From Nitrincola salilacus (GTDB taxonomy: Bacteria; Pseudomonadota; Gammaproteobacteria; Pseudomonadales; Balneatricaceae): a stretch of DNA of 64,000 bases. Numbering within the stretch: position 1 is the first letter of the stretch; the number at the start of each line of letters is the position of its first letter. Shown here piece by piece: positions 43,100 to 52,066 of this stretch. The notes beneath the pieces were generated by a model, which saw nothing but the letters and a program-made list of their open reading frames with translations, was not told where the DNA came from and did not search any database. The stretch is from assembly GCF_046271865.1 (NCBI RefSeq), contig NZ_CP176580.1, positions 1,736,001 through 1,800,000 on the forward strand. Direction: 5' to 3'. Position numbers and translations under genes: made by a program.

Positions 43100-43587
43100 T
43101 GAACGATCTCCTGATCCGCATATCCATCCCTACTCAGACCCTGCAACTGCTGGATCAGGGCCGTGTTCTGGCCGAATATCCTGTATCAACTGCTTTGAAT
43201 GGCGTCGGTGAGCAGAAAAACAGTGGCTGTACACCGCGAGGTTTGCATATTATCCGAGCCAGAATCGGTGCCGATCTGCCCTTGAATGCGGTGCTGGTAG
43301 GGCGACGTTTCACCGGCGAAATCTACTCAGCGGCTCTGGCTGAGCAGATGCCGGAACGGGACTGGATTTTGAGTCGCATCCTCTGGCTCAGTGGTTGTGA
43401 ACCTGGGCGTAACCGCCTGGGGCAGGTAGACAGTATGCAACGCTATATCTATATCCATGGCACGCCGGATACGGAGCCGATGGGTATACCCAGATCACAT
43501 GGCTGCGTGCGTATGCGTAATCGGGATGTGGTGGATCTTTTTGATCGTGTCCCGGTCGGTTGTGCTGTTGATATTTCGAATTTTTGA
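43099..43587 (+). CDS. L,D-transpeptidase (YkuD)
   Basis: About 162 residues from the ATG at 43099, which overlaps the psrA stop by one base (TGATG). The YkuD catalytic motif is HGTPDTEPMG...SHGCVRMRN with the nucleophilic Cys (about residue 147). There is no obvious signal peptide or membrane anchor in this start, unusual for an enzyme acting on periplasmic peptidoglycan. It lies between psrA and nagZ, a muropeptide-recycling gene, so it is likely linked to wall recycling. Confidence 0.88.
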   Translation: MNDLLIRISIPTQTLQLLDQGRVLAEYPVSTALNGVGEQKNSGCTPRGLHIIRARIGADLPLNAVLVGRRFTGEIYSAALAEQMPERDWILSRILWLSGCEPGRNRLGQVDSMQRYIYIHGTPDTEPMGIPRSHGCVRMRNRDVVDLFDRVPVGCAVDISNF

Positions 43588-43600
43588 TGAGTAATTCTGT

Positions 43601-44611
43601 ATGACAACTGGTGTTCTGATGCTGGATCTGGAAGGGCTTAGCCTGACAGACAGCGAACGAGAAATACTCCGCGATCCCGATGTCGGTGGTCTGATTCTGT
43701 TCAGTCGCAACTTTTCCGATCCGGCGCAACTGACCTCACTGATGCATTCAATTCGTGCCGTGCGTCCCGATCTGATGGTGGCAGTTGATCAGGAAGGGGG
43801 GCGCGTACAGCGTTTCCGTGAAGGTTTTACTCGCCTGCCAGCCATGGCAACACTGGGGCAGCGTTATCAGCAGGATCCTGAGCAGGCTCTGTTCCAGGCA
43901 CGTGAGCTGGGCTGGCTGATGGCGGCGGAGCTCAGAGCCTTTGATATCGACATCAGCTTTGCACCGGTATTGGATCTTGACTGGCAGCGCAGCTCGGTCA
44001 TCGGTGATCGCGCCTTTGCGGCCGATGCGGCAGATGTGTCAGTGCTGGCAGGCGCTTTTATGGCGGGCATGCACGAGGCGGGTATGGCTGCCACTGGCAA
44101 GCACTTCCCCGGTCACGGCTGGGTGGAGGCTGATTCTCATCTGGAACTGCCTATCGATCAGCGCTTGGAAAGTGCGATTTGTGATGTCGACATGCAACCC
44201 TTCAGTGATCTGATCACACAAGGGCTGGATGCGATCATGCCGGCCCATGTGGTCTACACTCAGGTATGTCACTCGCCTGCAGGCTTCTCGGACTACTGGC
44301 TGCGGACTATCCTGCGTGAGCGTCTGGGATTTGACGGGGTTATTTTCAGTGATGACCTGACCATGGAAGGAGCTAGTGTCGCCGGCAGCTATGCCCAGCG
44401 CTGCGATCAGGCGATGGCCGCTGGTTGTGATATGGTGCTGGTATGTAATCAACCGGCCGCCGCCCGTGAAGTGCTGGCGCATATCAAGGCCAGCGGGATT
44501 AAATCTGCAGGGCGTCTGCCGCGTATGCTCGGCAAGCCGTTCAAGGTAGATGAAGCACGTCTGGCTGCGGCGCGTAATATCGCCGGGGAGCTTTTGTCCA
44601 TGCAGGCCTGA
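43601..44611 (+). CDS. nagZ: Beta-N-acetylhexosaminidase NagZ
   Basis: 336 residues, glycoside hydrolase family 3. It removes GlcNAc from anhydro-muropeptides in the cytoplasm during cell-wall recycling. Motifs KHFPGHGWVEADSH (the catalytic-loop His) and the nucleophile Asp in GVIFSDDLTMEGA are present. It follows the L,D-transpeptidase by 13 bases. Confidence 0.96.
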   Translation: MTTGVLMLDLEGLSLTDSEREILRDPDVGGLILFSRNFSDPAQLTSLMHSIRAVRPDLMVAVDQEGGRVQRFREGFTRLPAMATLGQRYQQDPEQALFQARELGWLMAAELRAFDIDISFAPVLDLDWQRSSVIGDRAFAADAADVSVLAGAFMAGMHEAGMAATGKHFPGHGWVEADSHLELPIDQRLESAICDVDMQPFSDLITQGLDAIMPAHVVYTQVCHSPAGFSDYWLRTILRERLGFDGVIFSDDLTMEGASVAGSYAQRCDQAMAAGCDMVLVCNQPAAAREVLAHIKASGIKSAGRLPRMLGKPFKVDEARLAAARNIAGELLSMQA

Positions 44612-44647
44612 GGCCTGCCAACATCCCCCAACTGAGGATGGCGCCGA

Positions 44648-46411
44648 ATGCAGCAACGCGTGCGTGATGCAGACAGGACAGGAAAAGGATGGCTGAAGCG
44701 AGTGGCTGCTACAGAGCGGCGCTGGATTCAGCTGGCTGTCGTGTCGGCATTGATCTCAGGCGGATTGCTGATCTATCAGGCGCACCTGCTGGCCTCAGTG
44801 ATCTATCTCGGACTGTTCGAACACCGTTCTCTGGAACAGCTGTCAGATCTATTTCTTTACTACCTTGCTGCACTTGCCGGGCGCGTTGTACTTAGCGTTC
44901 TGCGTGAGTGGAGTGCACAACGTGCGTCTATTGGCGTCAGACGACAACTACGGCATCAACTGCTACAGAAGCTTGCCCGATTGGGCCCGGCCTATACGCA
45001 GGGCGAGCGCAGTGGTGAGCTGAGCAGTGCGCTGCTGGAACGGATCGAAGCGCTGGATGGTTTTATCGCACGCTACCTGCCACAGGTGGCGCTGGCTGCC
45101 ATGTTGCCGCTGGTGATACTGTCATTCGTACTGACGCTTAACTGGGCCGCAGCACTGATTTTTCTGGTTACAGCACCTTTGATTCCCTTGGCGATGATGC
45201 TGGTGGGGCGTCGGGCTGCAGAGGCAAATCGACAGAACTTTCGTACACTGGCCAACCTCAGTGCCTACTTTCTGGACGTGGTGCAGGGGTTGGGAACGCT
45301 TAAGCTTTTTAATCGCAGCAAATTCCAACACAAGATTCTGGCGGATAATGCCGAGGCATTTCGTAGCAAGACCATGCAGGTGTTGCGACTGGCTTTCTTA
45401 TCATCGGCCGTACTTGAACTGTTTGCCGTGGTATCCATGGCGCTGGTGGCAGTTTATCTGGCCTATCACTTCACCGGTCTTGTCAGTTTTGGTACATGGA
45501 GTGGTGTAGGGATTGGTACTGAACTGACGCTTTACCATGCGCTGGTGATTCTGATTCTGGCACCGGAGTTCTACCTCCCACTGAAAGAACTGGGCACACA
45601 CTACCACGCCCGGCAGGAAGCAGTGGCAGCAGCCGAACGCTTGCAGGAGATCCTGGAGCAGGAGGAGAAAACCACACAGTCTGGCAAGCGTGAACTCCCC
45701 CCCGGCCCGATCAGTCTGGAGCTGGATCAGATCAGCTTCTCCTGGCACCCGGGGCAACAGGAGGTGCTGCAAAACATCAACCTGAGCATCGAAGCCGGGC
45801 AGATGCTGGCGCTGGTTGGCCCCAGCGGTGTTGGCAAATCCACATTGATGGGGCTACTGCTCGGGTTTTTACGGCCATCAGCCGGTGAAGTGCGCATTAA
45901 CGGCATCCCGCTGAGTGAACTGGAGCGAGACAGCTGGTTGCAAAAAGTCGCCTGGGTCAGTCAACAGACCACTCTGTTTCCCGGTACCTTGAGAGAAAAT
46001 CTACTGCTGGCAGCACCGGATGCATCAGATGAACAGTTGCTCGATGCCTGCAGGCAGTCTTCGGCACTTGAGTTTGTCGAACGTCTGCCGCAGGGATTGG
46101 ACAGTGATCTGGGGGAGATGGGCAGCCGCCTGTCGGCCGGTCAGATTCAGCGTTTGGCGCTGGCGCGTGCCTTTCTGAAGGATGCGCCCGTGTTACTGCT
46201 GGATGAGCCGACCGCCAGCCTGGATAAAGACAGTGAAGATCAGGTGCTGAAGGCACTGGCAGAGCTGTGCAAGGGGCGCACGGTGCTGCTGATCACCCAT
46301 CGCCTGGGCAGCATGCGCCAGGCCGATCAGGTTTGCCGGATGAATGCAGGCGAGGTGCGCATGCTGGATGAGGATGAGCGCAAGCTCCTGCTCGCGGGAG
46401 GTGCATCATGA
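44648..46411 (+). CDS. cydD: ABC exporter subunit CydD
   Basis: 587 residues. Six-helix membrane domain (about 25-320) plus ATPase domain with Walker A GPSGVGKSTL, signature RLSAGQIQRLALARA and Walker B VLLLDEPTA. CydDC exports or handles thiols and heme for assembly of cytochrome bd. GAGG precedes the ATG. The stop overlaps the cydC start (ATGA). The matching cydAB genes are not in the window. Confidence 0.95.
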   Translation: MQQRVRDADRTGKGWLKRVAATERRWIQLAVVSALISGGLLIYQAHLLASVIYLGLFEHRSLEQLSDLFLYYLAALAGRVVLSVLREWSAQRASIGVRRQLRHQLLQKLARLGPAYTQGERSGELSSALLERIEALDGFIARYLPQVALAAMLPLVILSFVLTLNWAAALIFLVTAPLIPLAMMLVGRRAAEANRQNFRTLANLSAYFLDVVQGLGTLKLFNRSKFQHKILADNAEAFRSKTMQVLRLAFLSSAVLELFAVVSMALVAVYLAYHFTGLVSFGTWSGVGIGTELTLYHALVILILAPEFYLPLKELGTHYHARQEAVAAAERLQEILEQEEKTTQSGKRELPPGPISLELDQISFSWHPGQQEVLQNINLSIEAGQMLALVGPSGVGKSTLMGLLLGFLRPSAGEVRINGIPLSELERDSWLQKVAWVSQQTTLFPGTLRENLLLAAPDASDEQLLDACRQSSALEFVERLPQGLDSDLGEMGSRLSAGQIQRLALARAFLKDAPVLLLDEPTASLDKDSEDQVLKALAELCKGRTVLLITHRLGSMRQADQVCRMNAGEVRMLDEDERKLLLAGGAS

Positions 46412-48141
46412 GAGAACTCTGGCCTTTTTTGCGTCTGATGCGAAGCCATCTGATATGGGTGTTGCTGGGTGTTTTACTGGCACTGATTACCGCGCTTTCG
46501 GGTATCGGCCTGATGGCCCTGATCGGTTGGTTTGTTTCGGCAACCGCGCTCGGCGGCGGCTTTGTGGTGCTGCGCAGCCTTTCCGGTTTGAGTAGTATCG
46601 AAGCGATCCGCACCCTTGCCGGTGTCCGGATCATAGGGCGCTATCTTGAGCGGGTCACCAGCCATGAAGCCACTTTTCGGATTCTGGCCAGAATCCGCAG
46701 TTGGTTCTATGAGCGACTGGAGCCACTGAATCCGGCACGCCTGCAGCAATATCGCTCAGCCGACCTGCTGAATCGGCTGATTGCTGATGTCAGTGCCATG
46801 GATAATCTCTATTTACGTGTACTGTCACCCTCCTTGATTGCGATAGTCGTATCGCTGCTGGTTTTTTCACTGCTGCTCTACCTCGCTCCGGTGATCGCGC
46901 CACTGGTATTACTGATGCTGCTGGGTGCGGGGTTCTTCGTGCCACTGTTCGGTTATCGCCTAGGCGTGTTGGTTGGCCCTGAACTGGTCAGCTCTACGGC
47001 TGCCTTGCGTGATCGCAGCCTTGCCTACATCTCCGGTATGGCGGAGCTCACCATCTATAATGGCGTGCTTGATCAAAAACTCAGAATCGAACAGGAAGAG
47101 GCACGGCTGCTCAGCGCACAGATACGCATGAGCCTCATATCGGGCCTGACCAATGGGCTGATGCTGATGCTCGCGGGCTTTGCTATTGCCGGTTCGCTGG
47201 CTGTGGGGCTCAACCTGGTTCAGCAGGGGTTGATGGGGTCGATGAATCTGGCGCTGGTGCTCTTCTGCGTGCTGGCCTCATTTGAAGTGGTAGCTCCGCT
47301 ACCGCTGGCCTACCAGTATTTGGGCAAAACACGTGCAGCCGCGCTGAGGTTGCAGGAGATTGCCGATCAGGAGTCGGATATTGATTTTCCGCTGCCGAGC
47401 GAGGTGGTGATCGCCAGTGATCCCGGGAGGGTGGTGTTTGATAAAGTCAGCTTTGCCTACGATGAGCGGCCCGTATTGAATAAGATCTCATTAGAGATAG
47501 CGCCAGGAGAGAAAGTCGCGCTGCTGGGCCATACCGGCAGTGGCAAAAGCTCGCTGATCAATCTGCTGGCGCGCTTCTGGGAGCCGCAGAGTGGGCAGTT
47601 GCTGCTGTCCGGGCAACCGATTAAGTCCTTCTCGGAAGAGGCGCTGCGAGCACAGATCAGCGTGTTGGCACAGCCAGTCCATCTTTTTGCAGGCAGTGTA
47701 CGCAGTAATCTGCTGCTGGCCGATGCCGAGCTGAAGGATGAAACGATGTTCGACCTGATGGATAAGCTGGGCATGAGCGATGCACTGGGTTCAGACGGCC
47801 TGGCGCGTGAAGTGGGCGAGGGCGGCAGCCGACTCTCCGGCGGACAACGCAAACGACTGGGCATAGCACGAGCCCTGCTGAAACCAGCACACCTGCTGGT
47901 GCTGGATGAACCCTGCGAAGGGTTGGACACCGCGACCAGCGAGCGGGTGCTGGATCTGATACTGGCCTATAAGCCTGAGCAGAGCCTGCTATTGATCACC
48001 CACCACCTGCATGCTCTTGAGCGGTTTGACAGAGTGATCGTGCTGGATCAGGGATGTGTGCTGGAGCAGGGCACACCACAGGCACTGCTGGCAGATCCTG
48101 CCAGCCGCCTGTATGCACTGCGCAGCCTCGATAATGGCTGA
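46408..48141 (+). CDS. cydC: ABC exporter subunit CydC
   Basis: 577 residues with the same layout: membrane domain (about 15-320), Walker A GHTGSGKSSL, signature RLSGGQRKRLGIARA, Walker B LLVLDEPCEGLD. It is the partner of CydD. It is the last core-type gene before the integron; 182 bases without a gene or recognisable signal separate it from the end of intI. Confidence 0.95.
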   Translation: MRELWPFLRLMRSHLIWVLLGVLLALITALSGIGLMALIGWFVSATALGGGFVVLRSLSGLSSIEAIRTLAGVRIIGRYLERVTSHEATFRILARIRSWFYERLEPLNPARLQQYRSADLLNRLIADVSAMDNLYLRVLSPSLIAIVVSLLVFSLLLYLAPVIAPLVLLMLLGAGFFVPLFGYRLGVLVGPELVSSTAALRDRSLAYISGMAELTIYNGVLDQKLRIEQEEARLLSAQIRMSLISGLTNGLMLMLAGFAIAGSLAVGLNLVQQGLMGSMNLALVLFCVLASFEVVAPLPLAYQYLGKTRAAALRLQEIADQESDIDFPLPSEVVIASDPGRVVFDKVSFAYDERPVLNKISLEIAPGEKVALLGHTGSGKSSLINLLARFWEPQSGQLLLSGQPIKSFSEEALRAQISVLAQPVHLFAGSVRSNLLLADAELKDETMFDLMDKLGMSDALGSDGLAREVGEGGSRLSGGQRKRLGIARALLKPAHLLVLDEPCEGLDTATSERVLDLILAYKPEQSLLLITHHLHALERFDRVIVLDQGCVLEQGTPQALLADPASRLYALRSLDNG

Positions 48142-48323
48142 CCTTGCACCAGGCAGCACCATCGACATTGCGCACACAAAGATTATGGGTTAAGTTTCAA
48201 GAACAATCTGGAAGTACCGACTTGCTGTGATGGAGCACCGGCGGGGCGGTAGCGTGTCTGGCGGTCGGTAAAACTCTTTCTTGTTACCTGCTGCGAGTAC
48301 TGCTGTTTGTAGGGCTTTGCGAA

Positions 48324-49301
48324 TCACACTAGCTTAGTCAGGGCTGATAATGGACTTGTGACTCCTTGAGCACCTTGTTTTAGAACGTGTGTATAGATTT
48401 CTGTTGTTTTGACATCTGCATGACCGAGTTGTTGCTGCACCGTTCGGATATCAGCGCCTGATTGCAGTAAGTGTGTCGCGAAAGAGTGGCGTAATGTGTG
48501 GCAGGAAACTTGCTTGCGAATGCCTGCTTTTCGTGCCGCCATTTTAATCAATTTATTCAAATTGCTTTCATCGAAATGATGGCGACGCAGTCGTTGACGT
48601 GAGGGGTCGGTACTTAGTCGAGAAGCAGGGAAAAGATAATGCCACCCCAGATTAAATGGAGCATTCGGGTACTTACGCGCAAGTGCGTCTGGCATCCACA
48701 CCCCAGTATAGTGTTTGTAAGCTAAGTCTTTGTTGAGCGTAACCTCAACTTGCTGGATTTGTACTTTTAAAGGTTCAATCAGTTCATTAGCAAGTGTTAC
48801 CAACCGGTGCTTTCCGCCTTTGCCGTTGATGACACGAATTTGTTGGTAATCAAAGTCTATATCTTGAACACGTAGGCGAACAAGCTCGATCCGCCTTAAA
48901 CCTGAACCATATAAAATAGCAGCCATCAAATAGTGAGTATCCTTAAGCTGACTCAATAAATCAGACACTTCAATCAGGGTTAGTACAACAGGTAGTTTGC
49001 GCTGTTTATTTGATTTGTTGAACCCACTTAGATCACCAACAGACTGATTCAAATACTTGGTTTTTAAATAGACGATGGCATTCAGAGCCAAGGCCTGAGT
49101 TCCTGATGCAACGTTTCGTTCTGTAGCAAGAAATGTAAGAAAACGTTTGATATCATCATCATTGAGATGGGATGGGTGTTTTTTTCCGTTGAATAAAATA
49201 AAAAACTTGATCCAATACAGATAGGTATCAATCGTACGGCGACTGTAGCGCTGAACCAGCATGTAATCGCTAACAGATTTGAGAAAGGGTGATTTATTCA
49301 T
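48324..49301 (-). CDS. intI: Integron integrase IntI
   Basis: 325 residues, tyrosine recombinase. Catalytic residues are Arg136 (YGSGLRRIE), His268 and Arg271 (HTLRHSFATH), His294 (LGHADVKTTE) and Tyr303 (IYTHV). The extra IntI-specific patch between the catalytic boxes is at about 219-246 (HYLFPASRLSTDPSRQRL), which separates it from XerC/D. It recombines attC with attI to capture cassettes. A GAGG lies upstream of the ATG. It is full length with all key residues, so it could be active. No LexA-type box (CTGT-N8-ACAG) was seen upstream. Confidence 0.95.
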   Translation of the reverse strand: MNKSPFLKSVSDYMLVQRYSRRTIDTYLYWIKFFILFNGKKHPSHLNDDDIKRFLTFLATERNVASGTQALALNAIVYLKTKYLNQSVGDLSGFNKSNKQRKLPVVLTLIEVSDLLSQLKDTHYLMAAILYGSGLRRIELVRLRVQDIDFDYQQIRVINGKGGKHRLVTLANELIEPLKVQIQQVEVTLNKDLAYKHYTGVWMPDALARKYPNAPFNLGWHYLFPASRLSTDPSRQRLRRHHFDESNLNKLIKMAARKAGIRKQVSCHTLRHSFATHLLQSGADIRTVQQQLGHADVKTTEIYTHVLKQGAQGVTSPLSALTKLV

Positions 49302-49525
49302 AAAAAATCCTCATCCATGAGAAAAGTACATTAATCGTTTTACCTTATTCTGAAAAAATAGTCGAGTATTTTACCTGATTGTCATCTTGGAATGTCGTAG
49401 ATTTTATGATATATCCAACTAAAACAGTAGGTTGAGTCTTAGGGGCAGATTGATGCATGACAAAAAAAGGTATACCCTCTAATATATATTATGAGGTCGT
49501 AGACCTCATTAACGAACTGTTATGC
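49302..49525 (+). other. attI region
   Basis: AT-rich stretch between the intI start and the first cassette. The insertion core is GTTATGC (49519-49525), crossover between 49519 and 49520. A perfect inverted repeat ATGAGGTC-GTA-GACCTCAT (49490-49508) lies ten bases before the core and could be an integrase-binding or regulatory site. A small ATG frame (49457) runs across the core into cassette 1. Confidence 0.75.
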
Positions 49526-49556
49526 AAAAAATTGACACTTTGGAGTACTCAGAAGA

Positions 49557-49853
49557 ATGAAGGGATATTTGGTTTTAGATCTATCAATAAAAGATCTCAG
49601 TGGGTTCATGGAATATGCCGAAAAAATTCCAGAATTCATAGAAAAGCATGGTGGTAGGTATATCGTTCAAGGCGTTGTTCCAGAGAAAATGGAAGGAGCG
49701 TGGGCTCCGGAAAGGCTCGTAGTTCTAGAGTTTCCCTCTCAGGAAAAGGCCCGAGAGTTTCTTTCTGATCCAGATGCCCAATCTCTGTTTGCAGTCCGCC
49801 ATAAAACAACCGATAGTAATCTGATACTAGCTGAAGGTTGCGTTGAGGCGTAA
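49557..49853 (+). CDS. Cassette 1: DUF1330 protein
   Basis: 98 residues. The DUF1330 signature (small dimeric alpha/beta fold) is seen in GYLVLDLSIKDLSGFMEYAEKIPEFIEKHGGRYIVQG and VVLEFPSQEKAREFLSDPDAQ. Function is unknown; the fold often binds small molecules. GGAG lies 11 bases before the ATG. The cassette spans 49520-49927. Confidence 0.82.
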   Translation: MKGYLVLDLSIKDLSGFMEYAEKIPEFIEKHGGRYIVQGVVPEKMEGAWAPERLVVLEFPSQEKAREFLSDPDAQSLFAVRHKTTDSNLILAEGCVEA

Positions 49854-49854
49854 A

Positions 49855-49933
49855 TGCATAACCAAGCGCAGCACTACGCAGCCTTCGGCTGCCGGACACT
49901 CGCAAGCTCGCGCCGGTGTGCGCGGCGTTAGCA
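49855..49933 (+). other. attC of cassette 1
   Basis: It begins TGCATAAC and ends at core GTTAGCA, with an imperfect palindromic body (CAAGCGCAGC ... CGCGCGGCG). The left end is the reverse complement of the cassette start GTTATGCA. Confidence 0.88.
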
Positions 49934-49948
49934 CCAAAAAGTTCAGAT

Positions 49949-50245
49949 ATGGCAAAGGTTAAGAAAAAGCTCACTCCGGCTCAAAAGAGAGAAAAGAGAG
50001 CCGCGAAGGCAGAGCGGCAAAGGAAGTACCAGTGGGTGTTTATGAACGGCAAGCAAGTCAGAATAAAGCGGCCACCAACCGTGGATGGTATGCCGGTAGA
50101 CCAGTTCATTGAGGAGAATGCTGATCCGATATGGCTCCATCAAAACGAGCTGTGGGAGTTGATGCCGGTTGAAGACGCTCTTTCTGGTCCTGAGCCGTCT
50201 ACCGAATCAGGTGCAACAGAAGACGAGGACGGAATACCATTTTGA
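49949..50245 (+). CDS. Cassette 2: small basic/acidic protein of unknown function
   Basis: 98 residues from the ATG at 49949. The N-terminus is very Lys/Arg rich (MAKVKKKLTPAQKREKRAAK), the middle contains WVFMNGKQVRIKRPPTVDGM, and the C-terminus is acidic. No domain recognised. Cassette 49928-50345. Confidence 0.7.
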   Translation: MAKVKKKLTPAQKREKRAAKAERQRKYQWVFMNGKQVRIKRPPTVDGMPVDQFIEENADPIWLHQNELWELMPVEDALSGPEPSTESGATEDEDGIPF

Positions 50246-50272
50246 CTATAGCCACAGGTATTCAGTTGAGCA

Positions 50273-50351
50273 GTGCTAACCAGGCCATCCACCGGATGCC
50301 AAAACCTCCGCTTTGCTCCGGTTTTGCCACCAGTGATGGCGGGCGTTATAC
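50273..50351 (+). other. attC of cassette 2
   Basis: It begins GTGCTAAC (reverse complement of the cassette start GTTAGCAC) and ends at core GTTATAC. The body contains GGCCATCCACC pairing with GTGATGGCGGGC. Confidence 0.85.
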
Positions 50352-50369
50352 GCACTCGGAGGCAGCACT

Positions 50370-50744
50370 TTGAGAAGAGATCTTAATCTAATTCGAGAAA
50401 TTCTACTTGTTGCCGAAGCGGCAAAACCAGGACAGCGTGTTTCGCTGAAAGATTTCAATGATTCACATCCAGATAGACTTGAGGAGGTTTCGGAACACGT
50501 TCAACTGCTCAATCGGGTAGGTTTTCTGGATGTTACTATATCTAAGGCGCTCGGAACTCACGGACCGCGAGCATTTTTCATTAACAGAATAGAGTGGGCT
50601 GGCCACGATTACTTGGATGCAGTCCGTGATCCTGATATATGGTCCAAGACAGAACAACAACTTAAGAAAGTTGGCGGTAGCGCAGCACTAGAAGTAGTTA
50701 AGGCTGTTGCAGTAAAAATTATATCTCAAACCTTGGGTTTATAG
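50370..50744 (+). CDS. Cassette 3: DUF2513 protein
   Basis: 124 residues from a TTG at 50370 with GGAGG eight bases upstream. The start RRDLNLIREILLVAEA and HVQLLNRVGFLDV ... RIEWAGHDYLDAVRDPDIW match DUF2513, a winged-helix-like family common on mobile elements. Role unknown. Cassette 50346-50838. Confidence 0.8.
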   Translation: MRRDLNLIREILLVAEAAKPGQRVSLKDFNDSHPDRLEEVSEHVQLLNRVGFLDVTISKALGTHGPRAFFINRIEWAGHDYLDAVRDPDIWSKTEQQLKKVGGSAALEVVKAVAVKIISQTLGL

Positions 50745-50756
50745 GCTGAATCAATT

Positions 50757-50844
50757 TGCGTATAACAAGTCCAGGCACGGCGACGTCTACTACATTGCGG
50801 CTTCGCCTCCATTCCATAACCGCGCGTGCTGAGCGGCGTTAAAA
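50757..50844 (+). other. attC of cassette 3
   Basis: Left end TGCGTATAAC matches the cassette start GTTATACGCA in reverse complement; ends at core GTTAAAA. The right part (CGCGCGTGCTGAGCGGCGTTA) is identical to attC 4. Confidence 0.88.
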
Positions 50845-50852
50845 GGCAAAAC

Positions 50853-51341
50853 ATGATTTCACAGCAAGTCACAGCCATTGCCCTGAGGCTTATTTCAATC
50901 TGGCTACTGATTCAGCTTGTATTGAATTTGCCAAGCCTCGTCATGCTGATCTCAAGCGTCGAGCAATATCAGCAACAGGACATTCCGCAGGGTGCATACG
51001 CTGGAATCATAGGTTCATTTCTCCTCATTGGCGTGGTGGTTGTTTTTCTGATCAATAAAGCTGCAACGTCTGTTCTTGCGCAGGCCAAGACGGACTCGGA
51101 AGAATCCTTGGGTCATGATTCTCAAAGGGTGTTGTTTCAACTCGCAGGTTTGTACTTTGTTGTTGATGCCATCGTGTACCTGCCGCGCTCGCTGGGGTTC
51201 ATACCAAGCGCAACAGAAATAACCGTGTCCAGTATGCTTTGGCCAGTGGGATTGACCTTTCAGCTAGCTATTGGGTTGTGGCTGGTCAGCAATTCATCAT
51301 TTTGGCTCAACCTTTTCCGGAAACTGCGAGGTCGTGCCTAA
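50853..51341 (+). CDS. Cassette 4: small integral membrane protein
   Basis: 162 residues from the ATG at 50853. About four hydrophobic segments (LRLISIWLLIQLVLNLPSLVML; AGIIGSFLLIGVVVVFLI; VLFQLAGLYFVVDAIVYL; WPVGLTFQLAIGLWLVS). No family recognised. Cassette 50839-51421. Confidence 0.75.
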   Translation: MISQQVTAIALRLISIWLLIQLVLNLPSLVMLISSVEQYQQQDIPQGAYAGIIGSFLLIGVVVVFLINKAATSVLAQAKTDSEESLGHDSQRVLFQLAGLYFVVDAIVYLPRSLGFIPSATEITVSSMLWPVGLTFQLAIGLWLVSNSSFWLNLFRKLRGRA

Positions 51342-51342
51342 T

Positions 51343-51427
51343 GCCATTTAACCATGCCAGTCACGGCGACGGTTACTGCATGCGGCTGCCTCCATTCCGT
51401 AACCGCGCGTGCTGAGCGGCGTTAGGT
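51343..51427 (+). other. attC of cassette 4
   Basis: Left end GCCATTTAACC is close to the reverse complement of the cassette start GTTAAAAGGC (one mismatch). Ends at core GTTAGGT. The right half is nearly identical to attC 3. Confidence 0.85.
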
Positions 51428-51443
51428 TTACAGGAGTTTGCCA

Positions 51444-51968
51444 ATGAACTGGGAAACCGTAGCAACAAGCATGCTTACTTCTGGCGGAATTCTATTTGCC
51501 GCTTACAAAGTATGGTTTCAGCGCCGCCTAGAAGACCACAAGCTTTCGCTACAAAACAATGGCAAACTTTTTGAAATAGAGATAAAGGCCCTAGAGGAAT
51601 TCGGAAAGATAATTCAAGAATCCCTAAATACAGACTTAGGTATCCCAGCAAAATTACCTGAGACCGAAGTATTTATAATGAAATCCTACGAGAACCATGC
51701 GAATTTAAAAAACTTTATTACGCAAAACTCTCACACGCTAAGCAAAGACCTAACAAACAGAATATCCTCTTTATTGATAACCCTTAGCGAGTTACAAGAA
51801 AGCTCAAAGCTTTTTGTCTCCTCCAATAGCTCCTACTGCGGAGGAAGGTATAACTGCTATAACAAACTCCCAGAGCTATTGCTTGCCCAATCCAGTAAAG
51901 CCCGAACAAAAACCATTGAGGCTTATGAAGCTTTTAAAGCAGAAATTTATAGCCGTGCTGGCAGGTAA
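51444..51968 (+). CDS. Cassette 5: single-pass protein of unknown function
   Basis: 174 residues from the ATG at 51444 (AGGAG seven bases upstream). A short N-terminal hydrophobic helix (VATSMLTSGGILFAAYKVWF) is followed by a helical, charged region and a C-terminal half with CGGRYNCYNKLPELL. No domain recognised. Low GC compared with the core. Cassette 51422-52038. Confidence 0.72.
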   Translation: MNWETVATSMLTSGGILFAAYKVWFQRRLEDHKLSLQNNGKLFEIEIKALEEFGKIIQESLNTDLGIPAKLPETEVFIMKSYENHANLKNFITQNSHTLSKDLTNRISSLLITLSELQESSKLFVSSNSSYCGGRYNCYNKLPELLLAQSSKARTKTIEAYEAFKAEIYSRAGR

Positions 51969-52044
51969 ACCTAACAACTGGTTCAAACCGTTCGCTTCGC
52001 TCACTGGGACGGGCTAAAGCCCGCCCCTTAACCAAACGTTATGT
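51965..52044 (+). other. attC of cassette 5
   Basis: Left end GTAAACCTAAC matches the cassette start GTTAGGTTTAC in reverse complement. Ends at core GTTATGT. Its body (AACTGGTTCAAACCG ... CTTAACCAAAC) is almost the same as in attC 6 and 9. Confidence 0.9.
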
Positions 52045-52066
52045 GCCTCATCAAGGAATCTCCAAA

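Noticed and set aside
49302..49456. LexA-type control box for intI
   Set aside because: Looked for CTGT-N8-ACAG upstream of intI and did not find it.
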